Source: Aeromicrobium choanae (lineage in GTDB: Bacteria; Actinomycetota; Actinomycetes; Propionibacteriales; Nocardioidaceae). From it: a stretch of DNA of 64,000 nt. The notes under the pieces were generated by a model. It had not been told where the DNA came from. It saw only the letters and a program-made list of their open reading frames with translations, and did no database searches. Position 1 is the first letter of the stretch. Every line of letters begins with the position of its first letter. Below, piece by piece: positions 26,024-33,828 of this stretch. Both the position numbers and the translations under genes were made by a program. The DNA lies in NCBI RefSeq assembly GCF_900167475.1, contig NZ_LT796768.1, positions 2,542,001 to 2,606,000 on the forward strand. Reading direction: 5' to 3'.

Positions 26024-27109
26024 ATGACCACGCAGCAGACCCCCGCCCCGACGATCGACCAGGACCGCCTCATGGCGTTCGTCTTCCGCGCCGTCGAGGA
26101 GGTCGGCGCCACCCTCAACACCGCACTCGTCGTCCTCGGCGACGAGCTCGGCTACTACCGCACGCTGGCCGAGCACGGGCCGCTCACCGCCGCCGAGCTG
26201 GCCGAGCGCACCTCCACCGCCGAGCCCTACGCCCGCGAGTGGTGCCATGCCCAGGCCGCCGGCGGCTTCATCGAGCTCGACGAGGCGTCGGGGCGCTTCA
26301 CCCTGCCCGCGGAGCACGCCGTGGCGCTGACCGATCCCTCGAGCCCGGCCTACCTGCCGGGGCTGTTCCAGATCGCGCTCGGGACCGTGGCCGACGCCGG
26401 CCGGCTGGCCGAGGCGGCGCGCCGCGGCACGGGGGTCGGCTGGCACGAGCACGGCGACGACGTGATCGACGGGTGCGAGCGCTTCTTCGCGCCGTCCTAC
26501 CAGGCGTACCTGGTCGATGCGTGGCTGCCGGCGGCCGAGCTCGACGAGGACCTGAGGCGTGGCATCCGCGTGGCCGACATCGGATGCGGTCACGGCGCGT
26601 CGACGGTGCTGATGGCGCAGGCGTTCCCGCAGTCCCGCTTCGTCGGGTCGGACTACCACGAGCCGTCGATCGAGGTGGCGCGTCGCCGGGCCGAGGACGC
26701 CGGCGTCGGCGCGAACACGACCTTCGAGACCTCGCTCGCGGCGGAGGCCGGCGGCGAGGGCTTCGACCTCGTCACGACGTTCGACGCGCTGCACGACATG
26801 GGCGATCCCGACGGTGCCGCGCGACACGTGAACCGCCTGCTGGCCGACGGCGGCCGCTGGCTCATCGTCGAGCCGATGGCCGGCGACGCGCCGCAGGACA
26901 ACTTCAACCCGGTCGGCCGCGCGTACTACGGGTTCTCCACCCTGCTGTGCACGCCGGCCTCGCTCTCGCAGGAGGGTGCGGCCGCGATCGGCACGCAGGC
27001 CGGTCCCGCCCGGGTGCGGGAGATCGTCACCGGCGCCGGCTTCACCTCGTGCGAGACGGTGGCCACGACGCCGTTCCACCGCGTGATGCTGGCGCGCAGG
27101 AGCGGCTGA
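26024..27109 (+). CDS. Methyltransferase with N-terminal winged helix (Rv2258c-like)
   Basis: A 361-residue protein. Residues about 10-100 form a winged-helix dimerisation region like that of O-methyltransferases (LAEHGPLTAAELAERTS). The SAM loop is VADIGCGHGASTVLMAQ at about 186-202, followed by FVGSDYH and FDLVTTFDALHDMGDP. The layout matches mycobacterial Rv2258c-like proteins, often mis-annotated as regulators. CAGGAGT precedes the ATG. It is divergent from LysR; substrate unknown. Confidence 0.9.
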   Translation: MTTQQTPAPTIDQDRLMAFVFRAVEEVGATLNTALVVLGDELGYYRTLAEHGPLTAAELAERTSTAEPYAREWCHAQAAGGFIELDEASGRFTLPAEHAVALTDPSSPAYLPGLFQIALGTVADAGRLAEAARRGTGVGWHEHGDDVIDGCERFFAPSYQAYLVDAWLPAAELDEDLRRGIRVADIGCGHGASTVLMAQAFPQSRFVGSDYHEPSIEVARRRAEDAGVGANTTFETSLAAEAGGEGFDLVTTFDALHDMGDPDGAARHVNRLLADGGRWLIVEPMAGDAPQDNFNPVGRAYYGFSTLLCTPASLSQEGAAAIGTQAGPARVREIVTGAGFTSCETVATTPFHRVMLARRSG

Positions 27110-27123
27110 CGCAGGCCTGCCGA

Positions 27124-27801
27124 TCAGGCCACGGCGCTGCGGGTGGGCGTCGCTGCCAGGTCGGCGCGGCAGAGGTCGATCACCGACTCGGCGGCGGTCG
27201 ACCTCAGTCGCGCGCCGCAGGCGTCGAACGTCTCGGACATCCGGCCGGCGTACCACTGCAGGAACGAGGTGCTCAGGGCGTGCGCCGCCGCCGGTGCGCG
27301 CCGTGCGGGACCGAGGGTCGCGAGACGGGTCAGGGCGGTGACGAGTCCCTCGGGATCGGTCGGTGCGAGGCGGAAGACCCACCGCGGCAGGGCCGGGAGC
27401 ACGAGGGCGGGGGAGTGGGCCGACGCGTGGACCAGCGTCGTGCCGAGTCCGGCGACGGCCAGGGTGGCGGCGGTGACGTTCATGGTGCCCAGGACGCGAG
27501 CCCGCACGATGTCCTCGGGCGAGGCGTCGGCCGTGGCGCCGCCGCCGGCGTGCACCACCGAGGCGATGGGCCCGGCCTGACGGGCCGCGAGCATGAGCGC
27601 CTCCACCGACGCGCGGTCGGTGACGTCGGCGACGATCGACTCGGCCGAGACGCCGAGGGAGTCCAGCTCGTCGAGCGCGCGGCTGAGTCGCTCTCCCCGG
27701 CTGTCGCTCAGGACCACGTGGTGGTCGCGGGCGAGCAGCTTCGCCGAGGCCAGTCCCACGGCCCCCGCGCCACCCGTCACCACCGCCACCGTGCCAGTCA
27801 C
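27124..27801 (-). CDS. SDR-like NAD(P)-binding protein
   Basis: A 225-residue protein (from the GTG at 27801, preceded by GGGAG). TGTVAVVTGGAGAVGLASAK is a cofactor loop and ASVVHAGGGATADASPED a mid-region, but the usual serine and Y-x3-K catalytic residues are not evident: after LVHASAHSPALVLPALPRW the chain diverges. It may be an inactive or atypical SDR. The open frame extends to 27915; a GTG at 27837 is a second possible start. It is convergent with the methyltransferase. Confidence 0.7.
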   Translation of the reverse strand: MTGTVAVVTGGAGAVGLASAKLLARDHHVVLSDSRGERLSRALDELDSLGVSAESIVADVTDRASVEALMLAARQAGPIASVVHAGGGATADASPEDIVRARVLGTMNVTAATLAVAGLGTTLVHASAHSPALVLPALPRWVFRLAPTDPEGLVTALTRLATLGPARRAPAAAHALSTSFLQWYAGRMSETFDACGARLRSTAAESVIDLCRADLAATPTRSAVA

Positions 27802-27873
27802 TCGGAGCACTCCCGTCCCGGACGTCTCTGCGTCCACCCGCCCATCCTGCGCGCAGGAGGCCGTCGGCACGAG

Positions 27874-27898
27874 GGTTTCGGCGACATTCCTCGGGTAT
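27874..27898 (+). promoter_or_regulatory. Possible SigB/F-type promoter far upstream of the acyl-CoA synthetase
   Basis: GGTT-N15-GGGTAT fits the stress consensus, but it lies 188 bases from the next start codon and partly opposite the open frame upstream of the SDR-like gene. It may be a chance match or start a leader or small RNA. Confidence 0.25.
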
Positions 27899-28037
27899 CT
27901 GAAAACCGTTGGCATTCGAGCGAGTTTCGGGGGAGAAACGTCACTCTCGGTTACAGTCTCGCCGCGCTGCCTGGACGGGCGAAGTGTGATCCACGCCGCA
28001 TCTTGGACAACGCGCTCACGCGATCAAGTGACCCGCT

Positions 28038-28053
28038 GGTAACCTACGTCACA
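28038..28053. promoter_or_regulatory. Degenerate CRP-like site upstream of the acyl-CoA synthetase
   Basis: GGTAA-CCTACG-TCACA shares an exact 11-base half (CCTACGTCACA) with the reverse complement of the palindrome at 9624-9639. It lies 33 bases before the start. Confidence 0.4.
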
Positions 28054-28085
28054 CTACCCGCCGGTACACACAGGAATCTGGAGAG

Positions 28086-29690
28086 ATGATGGGCGACCTC
28101 GGTTACAAGTTGAAGGTGCTGCGCAGGATCGGCCTGCTGAAGGCCCAGAACCCCGTCCGGCTGGTGAAGGCAGGCAAGAAGCTCGCGGCCTGGGGCCCGG
28201 GCTTCCCGTCGGCCGTCGGTGCCGCCGCGGCGCGCAAGCCTCAGCAGGTCGCCATCATCGACGACGCGGGTCAGCTGACCTGGCGTGAGACCAGCGACGC
28301 GGTCAACCGCGTCACGCAGGCACTCAAGGACCGCGGCTTCGTGCCCGGCGACCCGATCGCCGTGCTGTGCCGCAACCACCGTCACATGGTGATCGCCATG
28401 GTCGCGATCAGCCAGATGGGCGGCCGCATGCTGCTGCTCAACACGATGGCCAGCGCCGGCCAGCTCAGCGAGCTCACCAAGCGCGAGAGCGCCAAGATGG
28501 TCATCCTCGACCAGGAGTTCCTGCCCGTCGCCGGCGAGATCGACCGCGACCTGCTGGTCGTGGCGTGGGAGGACGACGACACCCACGGCCTGCCCACGCT
28601 GAGCGGTCTCGCCGCCGGCAAGTCGGCCGCGGACCACCCGAAGCCCGAGAAGCCCGGCGGCATCGTGATCTTCACCTCGGGCACGACCGGCCTGCCCAAG
28701 GGTGCCAAGCGCAAGGAGCCCGAGAACCTCGAGCCGCTGCTGACCTTCTTCGGGTCCATCCCGTACGAGGGCAACTCCACCGTCGTGATCGCGGCGCCGC
28801 TCTTCCACTCGTGGGGCCTGCTGAACTTCGGGTTCGGCCTCTCGACGGTGCCCACCTACGTGCTGCGACGCCGCTTCGTGCCCGAGCAGGTCATCCGCGA
28901 CATCGACACCCACCGGGCCAAGGTCCTGGTCGTGGTGCCGCTCATGATGCAGCGTCTCGTCGACGCCGATCCCGAGGTGATCAAGAGCAGCGACGTCTCC
29001 AGCCTGCAGATCACCGCCTCCAGCGGCTCGGCGCTGGCCGGCGAGCTCGCGACGCACTTCATGGACACGTTCACCGACTCGGTCTACAACTTCTACGGCG
29101 CCACCGAGACCGGCTGGGTCTCGATCGCCGACCCGAAGGACCTGCGTGACGCGCCCGGCACCGCGGGCCGCGTGCCGTGGCACACCGTGGTCAAGGTGCT
29201 CGACGAGAACGGCCACGAGGTGCCGCAGGGCGAGACGGGTGTCATCTACGTCGGCAACTCGATGATGTTCGCCGGGTACACCGACGGCCGCACGAAGGAC
29301 TTCCGCGACGGCCTCATGCACTCGGGCGACCTCGGCTACTTCGACGAGGCGGGCCGCCTGTTCGTCGCCGGTCGCGACGACGACATGGTGATCTCCGGCG
29401 GCGAGAACGTGTTCCCCCGCGAGCTGGAGGACGCGCTGATCGAGCACCCGAAGGTCCAGGACGTCGTCGTCACGGGCATCGCGGACCCGCAGTGGGGCCA
29501 GTGCCTCGCCGCGTACGTGGTGCCGCGCGAGGGCGAGACCCTCACGCAGGAGGAGGTCGTGGAGTACTCCAAGGAGCACGTCGCCCGCTTCGCCGTGCCG
29601 CGCGCGGTGATGTTCCTCGACGAGCTGCCCCGCAACCCCACGGGCAAGGTCATGAAGCGCAACCTGCCGGAGTTCCAGACCCAGGCCTGA
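28086..29690 (+). CDS. Acyl-CoA synthetase (FadD-like, AMP-binding)
   Basis: A 534-residue adenylating enzyme. The P-loop-like motif is GIVIFTSGTTGLPKGAKRK (about 194-212), followed by NFYGATETGWVSI (A5) and MHSGDLGYFDEAGRLFVAGR with DDMVISGGENVFPRE (A7/A8), and the C-terminal lysine in NPTGKVMKRNL. It activates a carboxylate as its AMP ester and transfers it to CoA. The chain length is unknown; this form is common in mycobacterial-type lipid metabolism. GGAGAG precedes the ATG. Confidence 0.93.
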   Translation: MMGDLGYKLKVLRRIGLLKAQNPVRLVKAGKKLAAWGPGFPSAVGAAAARKPQQVAIIDDAGQLTWRETSDAVNRVTQALKDRGFVPGDPIAVLCRNHRHMVIAMVAISQMGGRMLLLNTMASAGQLSELTKRESAKMVILDQEFLPVAGEIDRDLLVVAWEDDDTHGLPTLSGLAAGKSAADHPKPEKPGGIVIFTSGTTGLPKGAKRKEPENLEPLLTFFGSIPYEGNSTVVIAAPLFHSWGLLNFGFGLSTVPTYVLRRRFVPEQVIRDIDTHRAKVLVVVPLMMQRLVDADPEVIKSSDVSSLQITASSGSALAGELATHFMDTFTDSVYNFYGATETGWVSIADPKDLRDAPGTAGRVPWHTVVKVLDENGHEVPQGETGVIYVGNSMMFAGYTDGRTKDFRDGLMHSGDLGYFDEAGRLFVAGRDDDMVISGGENVFPRELEDALIEHPKVQDVVVTGIADPQWGQCLAAYVVPREGETLTQEEVVEYSKEHVARFAVPRAVMFLDELPRNPTGKVMKRNLPEFQTQA

Positions 29691-29706
29691 GCCCCGCAGC
29701 GCACAG

Positions 29707-29740
29707 CGACGCCCGGTCCCCTCGCGGGGGCCGGGCGTCG
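29707..29740 (+). terminator. Intrinsic-type hairpin after the acyl-CoA synthetase gene
   Basis: CGACGCCCGG pairs exactly with CCGGGCGTCG, with CCC/GGG inside, 17 bases after the stop. A short TCGTCGT follows. Confidence 0.75.
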
Positions 29741-29879
29741 TCGTGCGCGGTCACTACGCACCCGGGACGAAGGTCCCGGCCAGGTGGGTCCGTTCGCCCC
29801 ATCCGCCGACGCGCGCGGCTCCGTAGCGTCGGTGGTGACGCCGCAACGACGCGGTGTCACCGCACAGGAGGAACAGATC

Positions 29880-30452
29880 ATGCGCCGCTCGGCATTCGAC
29901 AAGCTCATCTCGTGGACCGGACTGGTCCTGGCAGCCCTGCTGGTGGTCGCCGGTGGACTGGCCTCCTGGGCCCACTTCTTCATCGAGGACCAGGTGCAGT
30001 CGCAACTGGTGTCGCAGCGCATCACGATGCCCGAGGGCGAGGCGATCAAGAGCCTCTCCGACGCGGACCGGAAGGCCCTCGAGCCCTACGCCGGCAGCCC
30101 GCTGGACACCGGCGCCGAGGCCCGGGCCTTCGCCGACCACTACATCCTCGCCCACATGAACGCCTCGAGCGGGAACCGCACGTACGAGGAGGTCAGCGGT
30201 GAGTTCATGCAGCTGACCGACCAGGAGAAGGCGTCCGAGGCCGGCCAGGAGGTCGCCGCCCTGCGCCAGTCGCTCTTCATGGGCAACACCCTGCGCGGGC
30301 TGCTCCTGAACGCCTACGCGTTCGGCACCATGGGCCTCATCGCCGGGCTCGCCGCCATCGCCTCCTTCCTCGGAGCCGCGCTGCTGGCCGTGCTCTCGGT
30401 GCTGGGCCTGCGGCACGCGAAGACCCGCGAGGCGGAGCTGGCCACCATCTGA
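29880..30452 (+). CDS. Membrane protein with two transmembrane segments
   Basis: A 190-residue protein. The first membrane segment is about residues 9-31 (LISWTGLVLAALLVVAGGLA) and the second about 146-178 (NAYAFGTMGLIAGLAAIASF to LSVLGL). The 110 residues between them are hydrophilic and probably external, with VQSQLVSQRITMPEGEAIKS. AGGAGG precedes the ATG. It is isolated between two terminators. The loop resembles aromatic-ring-opening uncharacterised actinobacterial proteins only vaguely, so no function is offered. Confidence 0.8.
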   Translation: MRRSAFDKLISWTGLVLAALLVVAGGLASWAHFFIEDQVQSQLVSQRITMPEGEAIKSLSDADRKALEPYAGSPLDTGAEARAFADHYILAHMNASSGNRTYEEVSGEFMQLTDQEKASEAGQEVAALRQSLFMGNTLRGLLLNAYAFGTMGLIAGLAAIASFLGAALLAVLSVLGLRHAKTREAELATI

Positions 30453-30465
30453 CCCGCAGGAGAGG

Positions 30466-30496
30466 AACGGCCGCCCGGTACCACCGGGCGGCCGTT
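30466..30496 (+). terminator. Perfect hairpin terminator after the membrane-protein gene
   Basis: AACGGCCGCCCGGT, loop ACC, ACCGGGCGGCCGTT: a 14-base perfect stem, 13 bases after the stop. It can also serve the reverse-strand gene ending at 30522. Confidence 0.8.
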
Positions 30497-30521
30497 GCCA
30501 TGCCGGGTCAGGGCAGTGGCC

Positions 30522-31271
30522 TCAGAAGGGCGGCCAGGGCACGGCGGGCATCTCGCCCTCGGGAGAGGGGAAGACGCGCTGGGCCAGCAGCCGGTCGCAC
30601 CGACGGACCAGCGCCGCCAGCTCACGCTCGCCGAGCCACTCCTCGAGCTCCTCGCCGAGCTCGGCGGCGAGGCCCTCGCGCACCCGGCTGACCCCGGAGA
30701 TCTCGTCCTCGGTCAGCGCCGCCCCGAGCCAGCCCCACAGGACCGTGCGCAGCTTGGGCTCCTCGTGGAAGGTCAGTCCGTGGTCGACCCCGTACCGGTG
30801 GCCGTCCGGCATCGCGAGCACGTGACCACCCTTGCGGTCGGCGTTGTTGACCAGCGCGTCGAAGACGGCCATCCGCCGCAGGCCGAGGGAGTCCTCGTGC
30901 ACGAGGGAGACGGGGCGGTCCTCGGCGTCCAGCCCGTCGAGGACGTGGCACCAGCCACCTGGCCGGTCGTCGGCCGGGACCAGCGTGACGGCCTCGGCGT
31001 CGGGGTCGGCGTCCTGCCAGAGCTGCAGCATGCCGGGTCCGTGCGGGCCGTCGGCCCACCACGTGGGCGGCACGACGTTCCATCCCGTCGCCTCCGAGAC
31101 CAGCCGCGAGGCGATCTCGCGCCGCGCGAGGACGACGCCCGGGAAGTCCCACAACGGGCGCTCGCCCGCGACGGGCTTGTAGACCACGCGCACGCCCCCG
31201 ATGCGGCCCACGAAGGTCGCGTTCGACGCCGGGAGGACGCGGCCCTCCAGCTCGAGGTCACCCTCGAGCAT
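30522..31271 (-). CDS. SCO1664-family protein (PI3/PI4-kinase-like fragment)
   Basis: A 249-residue actinobacterial protein of the family TIGR03843. The kinase-like core includes VRVVYKPVAGERPLWDFP with the putative ATP-binding lysine, then MAVFDALVNNADRKGGHVLA, matching the catalytic D-x4-N / D-R-K loop of lipid kinases, and YGVDHGLTF. Activity is undetermined. Its ATG shares a base with the stop of the DUF3090 gene. The three families are habitually neighbours in actinobacterial genomes that make mycothiol, often close to mshC. Confidence 0.93.
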   Translation of the reverse strand: MLEGDLELEGRVLPASNATFVGRIGGVRVVYKPVAGERPLWDFPGVVLARREIASRLVSEATGWNVVPPTWWADGPHGPGMLQLWQDADPDAEAVTLVPADDRPGGWCHVLDGLDAEDRPVSLVHEDSLGLRRMAVFDALVNNADRKGGHVLAMPDGHRYGVDHGLTFHEEPKLRTVLWGWLGAALTEDEISGVSRVREGLAAELGEELEEWLGERELAALVRRCDRLLAQRVFPSPEGEMPAVPWPPF

Positions 31272-31828
31272 CACCAGGCGTCGTCGTCGGCCGGACGGCA
31301 GACGTGGCCGTCGTCGTCGATCGGGTCGAGGCACAGCGGGCAGACGGGGCGGCCGGCGCCCACCACCTCGCGCGTGCGCTTGCAGAACGAGCGTGCCGCG
31401 CCGACGGGGATCCTCACGTGCAGCACCTCGGCGGGGCCGTCCTGCTCGGGCTCGAGGAGCGACTCGGGGGAGTCCTCCACCAGGGGGAACGCCTCGATGA
31501 CGACCTGGGCCGTGGTGGGGTCGAAGCCCAGGGAGAGGATGCCCACGCGGAACTGCTCCACCACGGGGGCGTCCAGCGGTGCGTGGTCGTCGAGACCCTC
31601 GGGCGCCGCGGCCGGCACGCTGAACGGGTTGCCGTCCTGCGCCATCAGCTCGTCGAGCACCTCGTCGAGCTTCTCGGCCAGCGTGGCCGACTGCTCCTTC
31701 TCCATCAGTGCGCTGACGACGTGCTCGCCCGCCCGCGCCTGGAGGTAGAAGGACCGCTCACCGGGACGGCCGACCGTGCCGATCACGAGACGGTCGGGCC
31801 AGTCGAACTCGTGCACCCGTTGAGCCAT
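31271..31828 (-). CDS. DUF3090 family protein
   Basis: A 185-residue protein of TIGR03847/DUF3090. The Cys/His tail CPLCLDPIDDDGHVC with an upstream Cys (SFCKRTREVV) suggests a zinc site. The core RLVIGTVGRPGERSFYLQAR is highly conserved in actinobacteria. TAGCAT lies six bases before the ATG, consistent with leaderless translation. The stop overlaps the start of the SCO1664-like gene. Function unknown; always in the same small cluster. Confidence 0.94.
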   Translation of the reverse strand: MAQRVHEFDWPDRLVIGTVGRPGERSFYLQARAGEHVVSALMEKEQSATLAEKLDEVLDELMAQDGNPFSVPAAAPEGLDDHAPLDAPVVEQFRVGILSLGFDPTTAQVVIEAFPLVEDSPESLLEPEQDGPAEVLHVRIPVGAARSFCKRTREVVGAGRPVCPLCLDPIDDDGHVCRPADDDAW

Positions 31829-31875
31829 GTGCCCATGCTAGGAGCCCGGTCGCGAGAGCGCTGGGCCGCGGGGTC

Positions 31876-32553
31876 TCAGCGGCCCGCGCCACCACCGACG
31901 GCGGCGTCCTCCGCAGGGGCCGGCGCACGCAGCCACGACAGGTCGCCGGCGGAGGTGTTGACGGCCACGACGTCGGGCCGGCGGGCGCCGTAGCGCACGA
32001 TCGACACCGAGGCGGGATCGACGTGCAGCCGCTGGAACAGGTCGAGGTGCATGCCGAGGGCGTCTGCCAGGACGGCCTTGATCACGTCACCGTGGGAGAC
32101 GGCGACCCACACGGCGTGGGCGCCGTGCTCGGCCTCGATCCGGGCGTCGTGCCCGCGGATCGCCGCCACGCCGCGTGCCTGCATCGCGGCCAGCGACTCC
32201 CCGCCGGGGAAGGCGGCCGCGGCGGGATGGTGCTGGACCGTCTTCCACAGATCCTCGGCGGCGAGGTCCTTCAGCGTCCGGCCCTGCCAGTCGCCGTACC
32301 CGCACTCGGTGATGGCCTCGTCGACCGTGGGCTCGATGCCGTGGCGACCGGCGATCGCGGCGGCGGTCTCGCGGCAGCGCTCGAGAGGGCTGGTGACGAC
32401 GTCGGCCAGGGTGAGGTCGGCCAGCCGTGCGCCGGTGGCCTCGACCTGCGTGAGACCGAGCTCGTCGAGGTGGATGTCGGGGAGCCGGCCGGCCAGCGTG
32501 CCCGAGGTGTTCGCGGTGGACCGTCCGTGCCGGACGAGCAGGACGATCGACAT
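31876..32553 (-). CDS. Histidine phosphatase, MSMEG_4193 family
   Basis: A 225-residue phosphoglycerate-mutase-like protein. It has the phosphohistidine motif LVRHGRST (His9), the second catalytic His in AVSHGDVIKA, the Glu in ECGYGDWQGR, and the proper PGGES loop, matching TIGR03848. It heads the trio with DUF3090 and the SCO1664-like kinase, 47 bases upstream. TAGGGT lies seven bases before the ATG, suggesting a leaderless message. The biological substrate is unknown. Confidence 0.93.
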   Translation of the reverse strand: MSIVLLVRHGRSTANTSGTLAGRLPDIHLDELGLTQVEATGARLADLTLADVVTSPLERCRETAAAIAGRHGIEPTVDEAITECGYGDWQGRTLKDLAAEDLWKTVQHHPAAAAFPGGESLAAMQARGVAAIRGHDARIEAEHGAHAVWVAVSHGDVIKAVLADALGMHLDLFQRLHVDPASVSIVRYGARRPDVVAVNTSAGDLSWLRAPAPAEDAAVGGGAGR

Positions 32554-32670
32554 GCCTCCGACCCTAGCGGGACCCGCTGTGGCGCACGCCGCACACCGCT
32601 GGGCGATCGGCGACGACCCGCCCGGCCCGGCTCCGCGGAATTGTCGGAGCCGCTGGTTAGCGTCGAAGAC

Positions 32671-33828
32671 GTGAAGATCCTCCACACGTCCGACTGGCAC
32701 ATCGGTCGCACGTTCCACCAGCACTCGACCGCCGAGGCGCTCGCCTCGGTGCTCGACGCGCTCGTGGAGGCCGTCCGCGAGCACGCGGTCGACGTCGTGG
32801 TGGTGGCGGGCGACGTCTTCGACTCGTCCACCCCGTCGGCCGCCGCGGTGGAGGAGCTCGACCGCGTCCTGGTCGCCCTGCACGCCACCGGCGCCCGGGT
32901 GATCGTCACCAGCGGCAACCACGACTCGCCGGCGCGGCTGGGGGCCAAGGCGGCGTTCCTGCACGAGGCCGGCGTCCACATCGTCACGCGCCCGCAGGAC
33001 CACGCCACGCCGATCACGATCGAGGACCAGCACGGTCCGGTGCACTTCTACGGCATCGCCTACCTCGAGCCCGCGCTCATCCGGCACGTGTGGCCCGATC
33101 AGCGCCTCGCGCACCAGGCCGACGCGATCGGCTTCGCGCTCGACAACATCCGCGCCGACCTCGCCACGCGCGGCGGTCGCTCGGTCGTGCTCGCGCACAC
33201 CTTCGTCTCGGGTGCCGAGGGCGAGTCGTGCGAGTCCGAGCGCGGCATCACCGCCGGCGGCCTCGACCGCGTCCCCGTGCCGGTGTTCGACGGGGTCACC
33301 TATGCCGCCCTGGGCCACATCCACGGCCGCAACACCCTCGCGCCCCACGTCCGCTACAGCGGGGCGCCGCTGCACCTGTCCTTCTCCGAGCAGGACAAGC
33401 CGCGCGGGGCGTGGCTCGTCACGCTCGACGCCGACGGGCTCGGCCCGGTCGAGTGGCTCGACCTCCCGGTGCCCCGGGCGCTGGCCACCCTCACCGGCAC
33501 GCTCGACGAGCTCCTGTCCGACCCTGCGCTCACCGACCGCGAGTCGCACTGGGTCCGCGCGATCCTCACCGACGTCGCACGCCCCGACGACCCGATGCGC
33601 CGACTGCAGCGGCGCTTCCCGCACTGCGCGCTGCTGGAATTCCGGCCCAGCCACGTCGACGCGTCGGCGGCGCCCACCGACCCGCAGCACCTGGCCTCCC
33701 TCACCGACCAGCAGGTGATGGCCGAGTTCCTCACGTTCGTGCGCGGCGGCGAGGGTCCCACCGAGGCCGAGGCCCGGATCCTCGACGATCTCGTCGGCCA
33801 CGTCGCGGGGACGGAGGCGGCGCGATGA
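32671..33828 (+). CDS. sbcD: SbcD nuclease subunit
   Basis: A 385-residue Mre11-type exonuclease/endonuclease subunit. The metallophosphoesterase motifs are in order: HTSDWHIG (D8, H10), VVVAGDVFDS (D48), SGNHDSP (N-H-D), and later LAHTFVSG and ALGHIHGR. It works with SbcC to cut hairpins and DNA ends during repair. The start is a GTG; TAGCGT lies seven bases upstream, indicating leaderless translation. Its end overlaps sbcC by ATGA. Confidence 0.96.
   Translation: MKILHTSDWHIGRTFHQHSTAEALASVLDALVEAVREHAVDVVVVAGDVFDSSTPSAAAVEELDRVLVALHATGARVIVTSGNHDSPARLGAKAAFLHEAGVHIVTRPQDHATPITIEDQHGPVHFYGIAYLEPALIRHVWPDQRLAHQADAIGFALDNIRADLATRGGRSVVLAHTFVSGAEGESCESERGITAGGLDRVPVPVFDGVTYAALGHIHGRNTLAPHVRYSGAPLHLSFSEQDKPRGAWLVTLDADGLGPVEWLDLPVPRALATLTGTLDELLSDPALTDRESHWVRAILTDVARPDDPMRRLQRRFPHCALLEFRPSHVDASAAPTDPQHLASLTDQQVMAEFLTFVRGGEGPTEAEARILDDLVGHVAGTEAAR

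Noticed and set aside
27874-27898. SigB/F promoter driving the acyl-CoA synthetase gene
   Set aside because: It is 188 bases from the start and a chance match is likely; kept only as a low-confidence feature.
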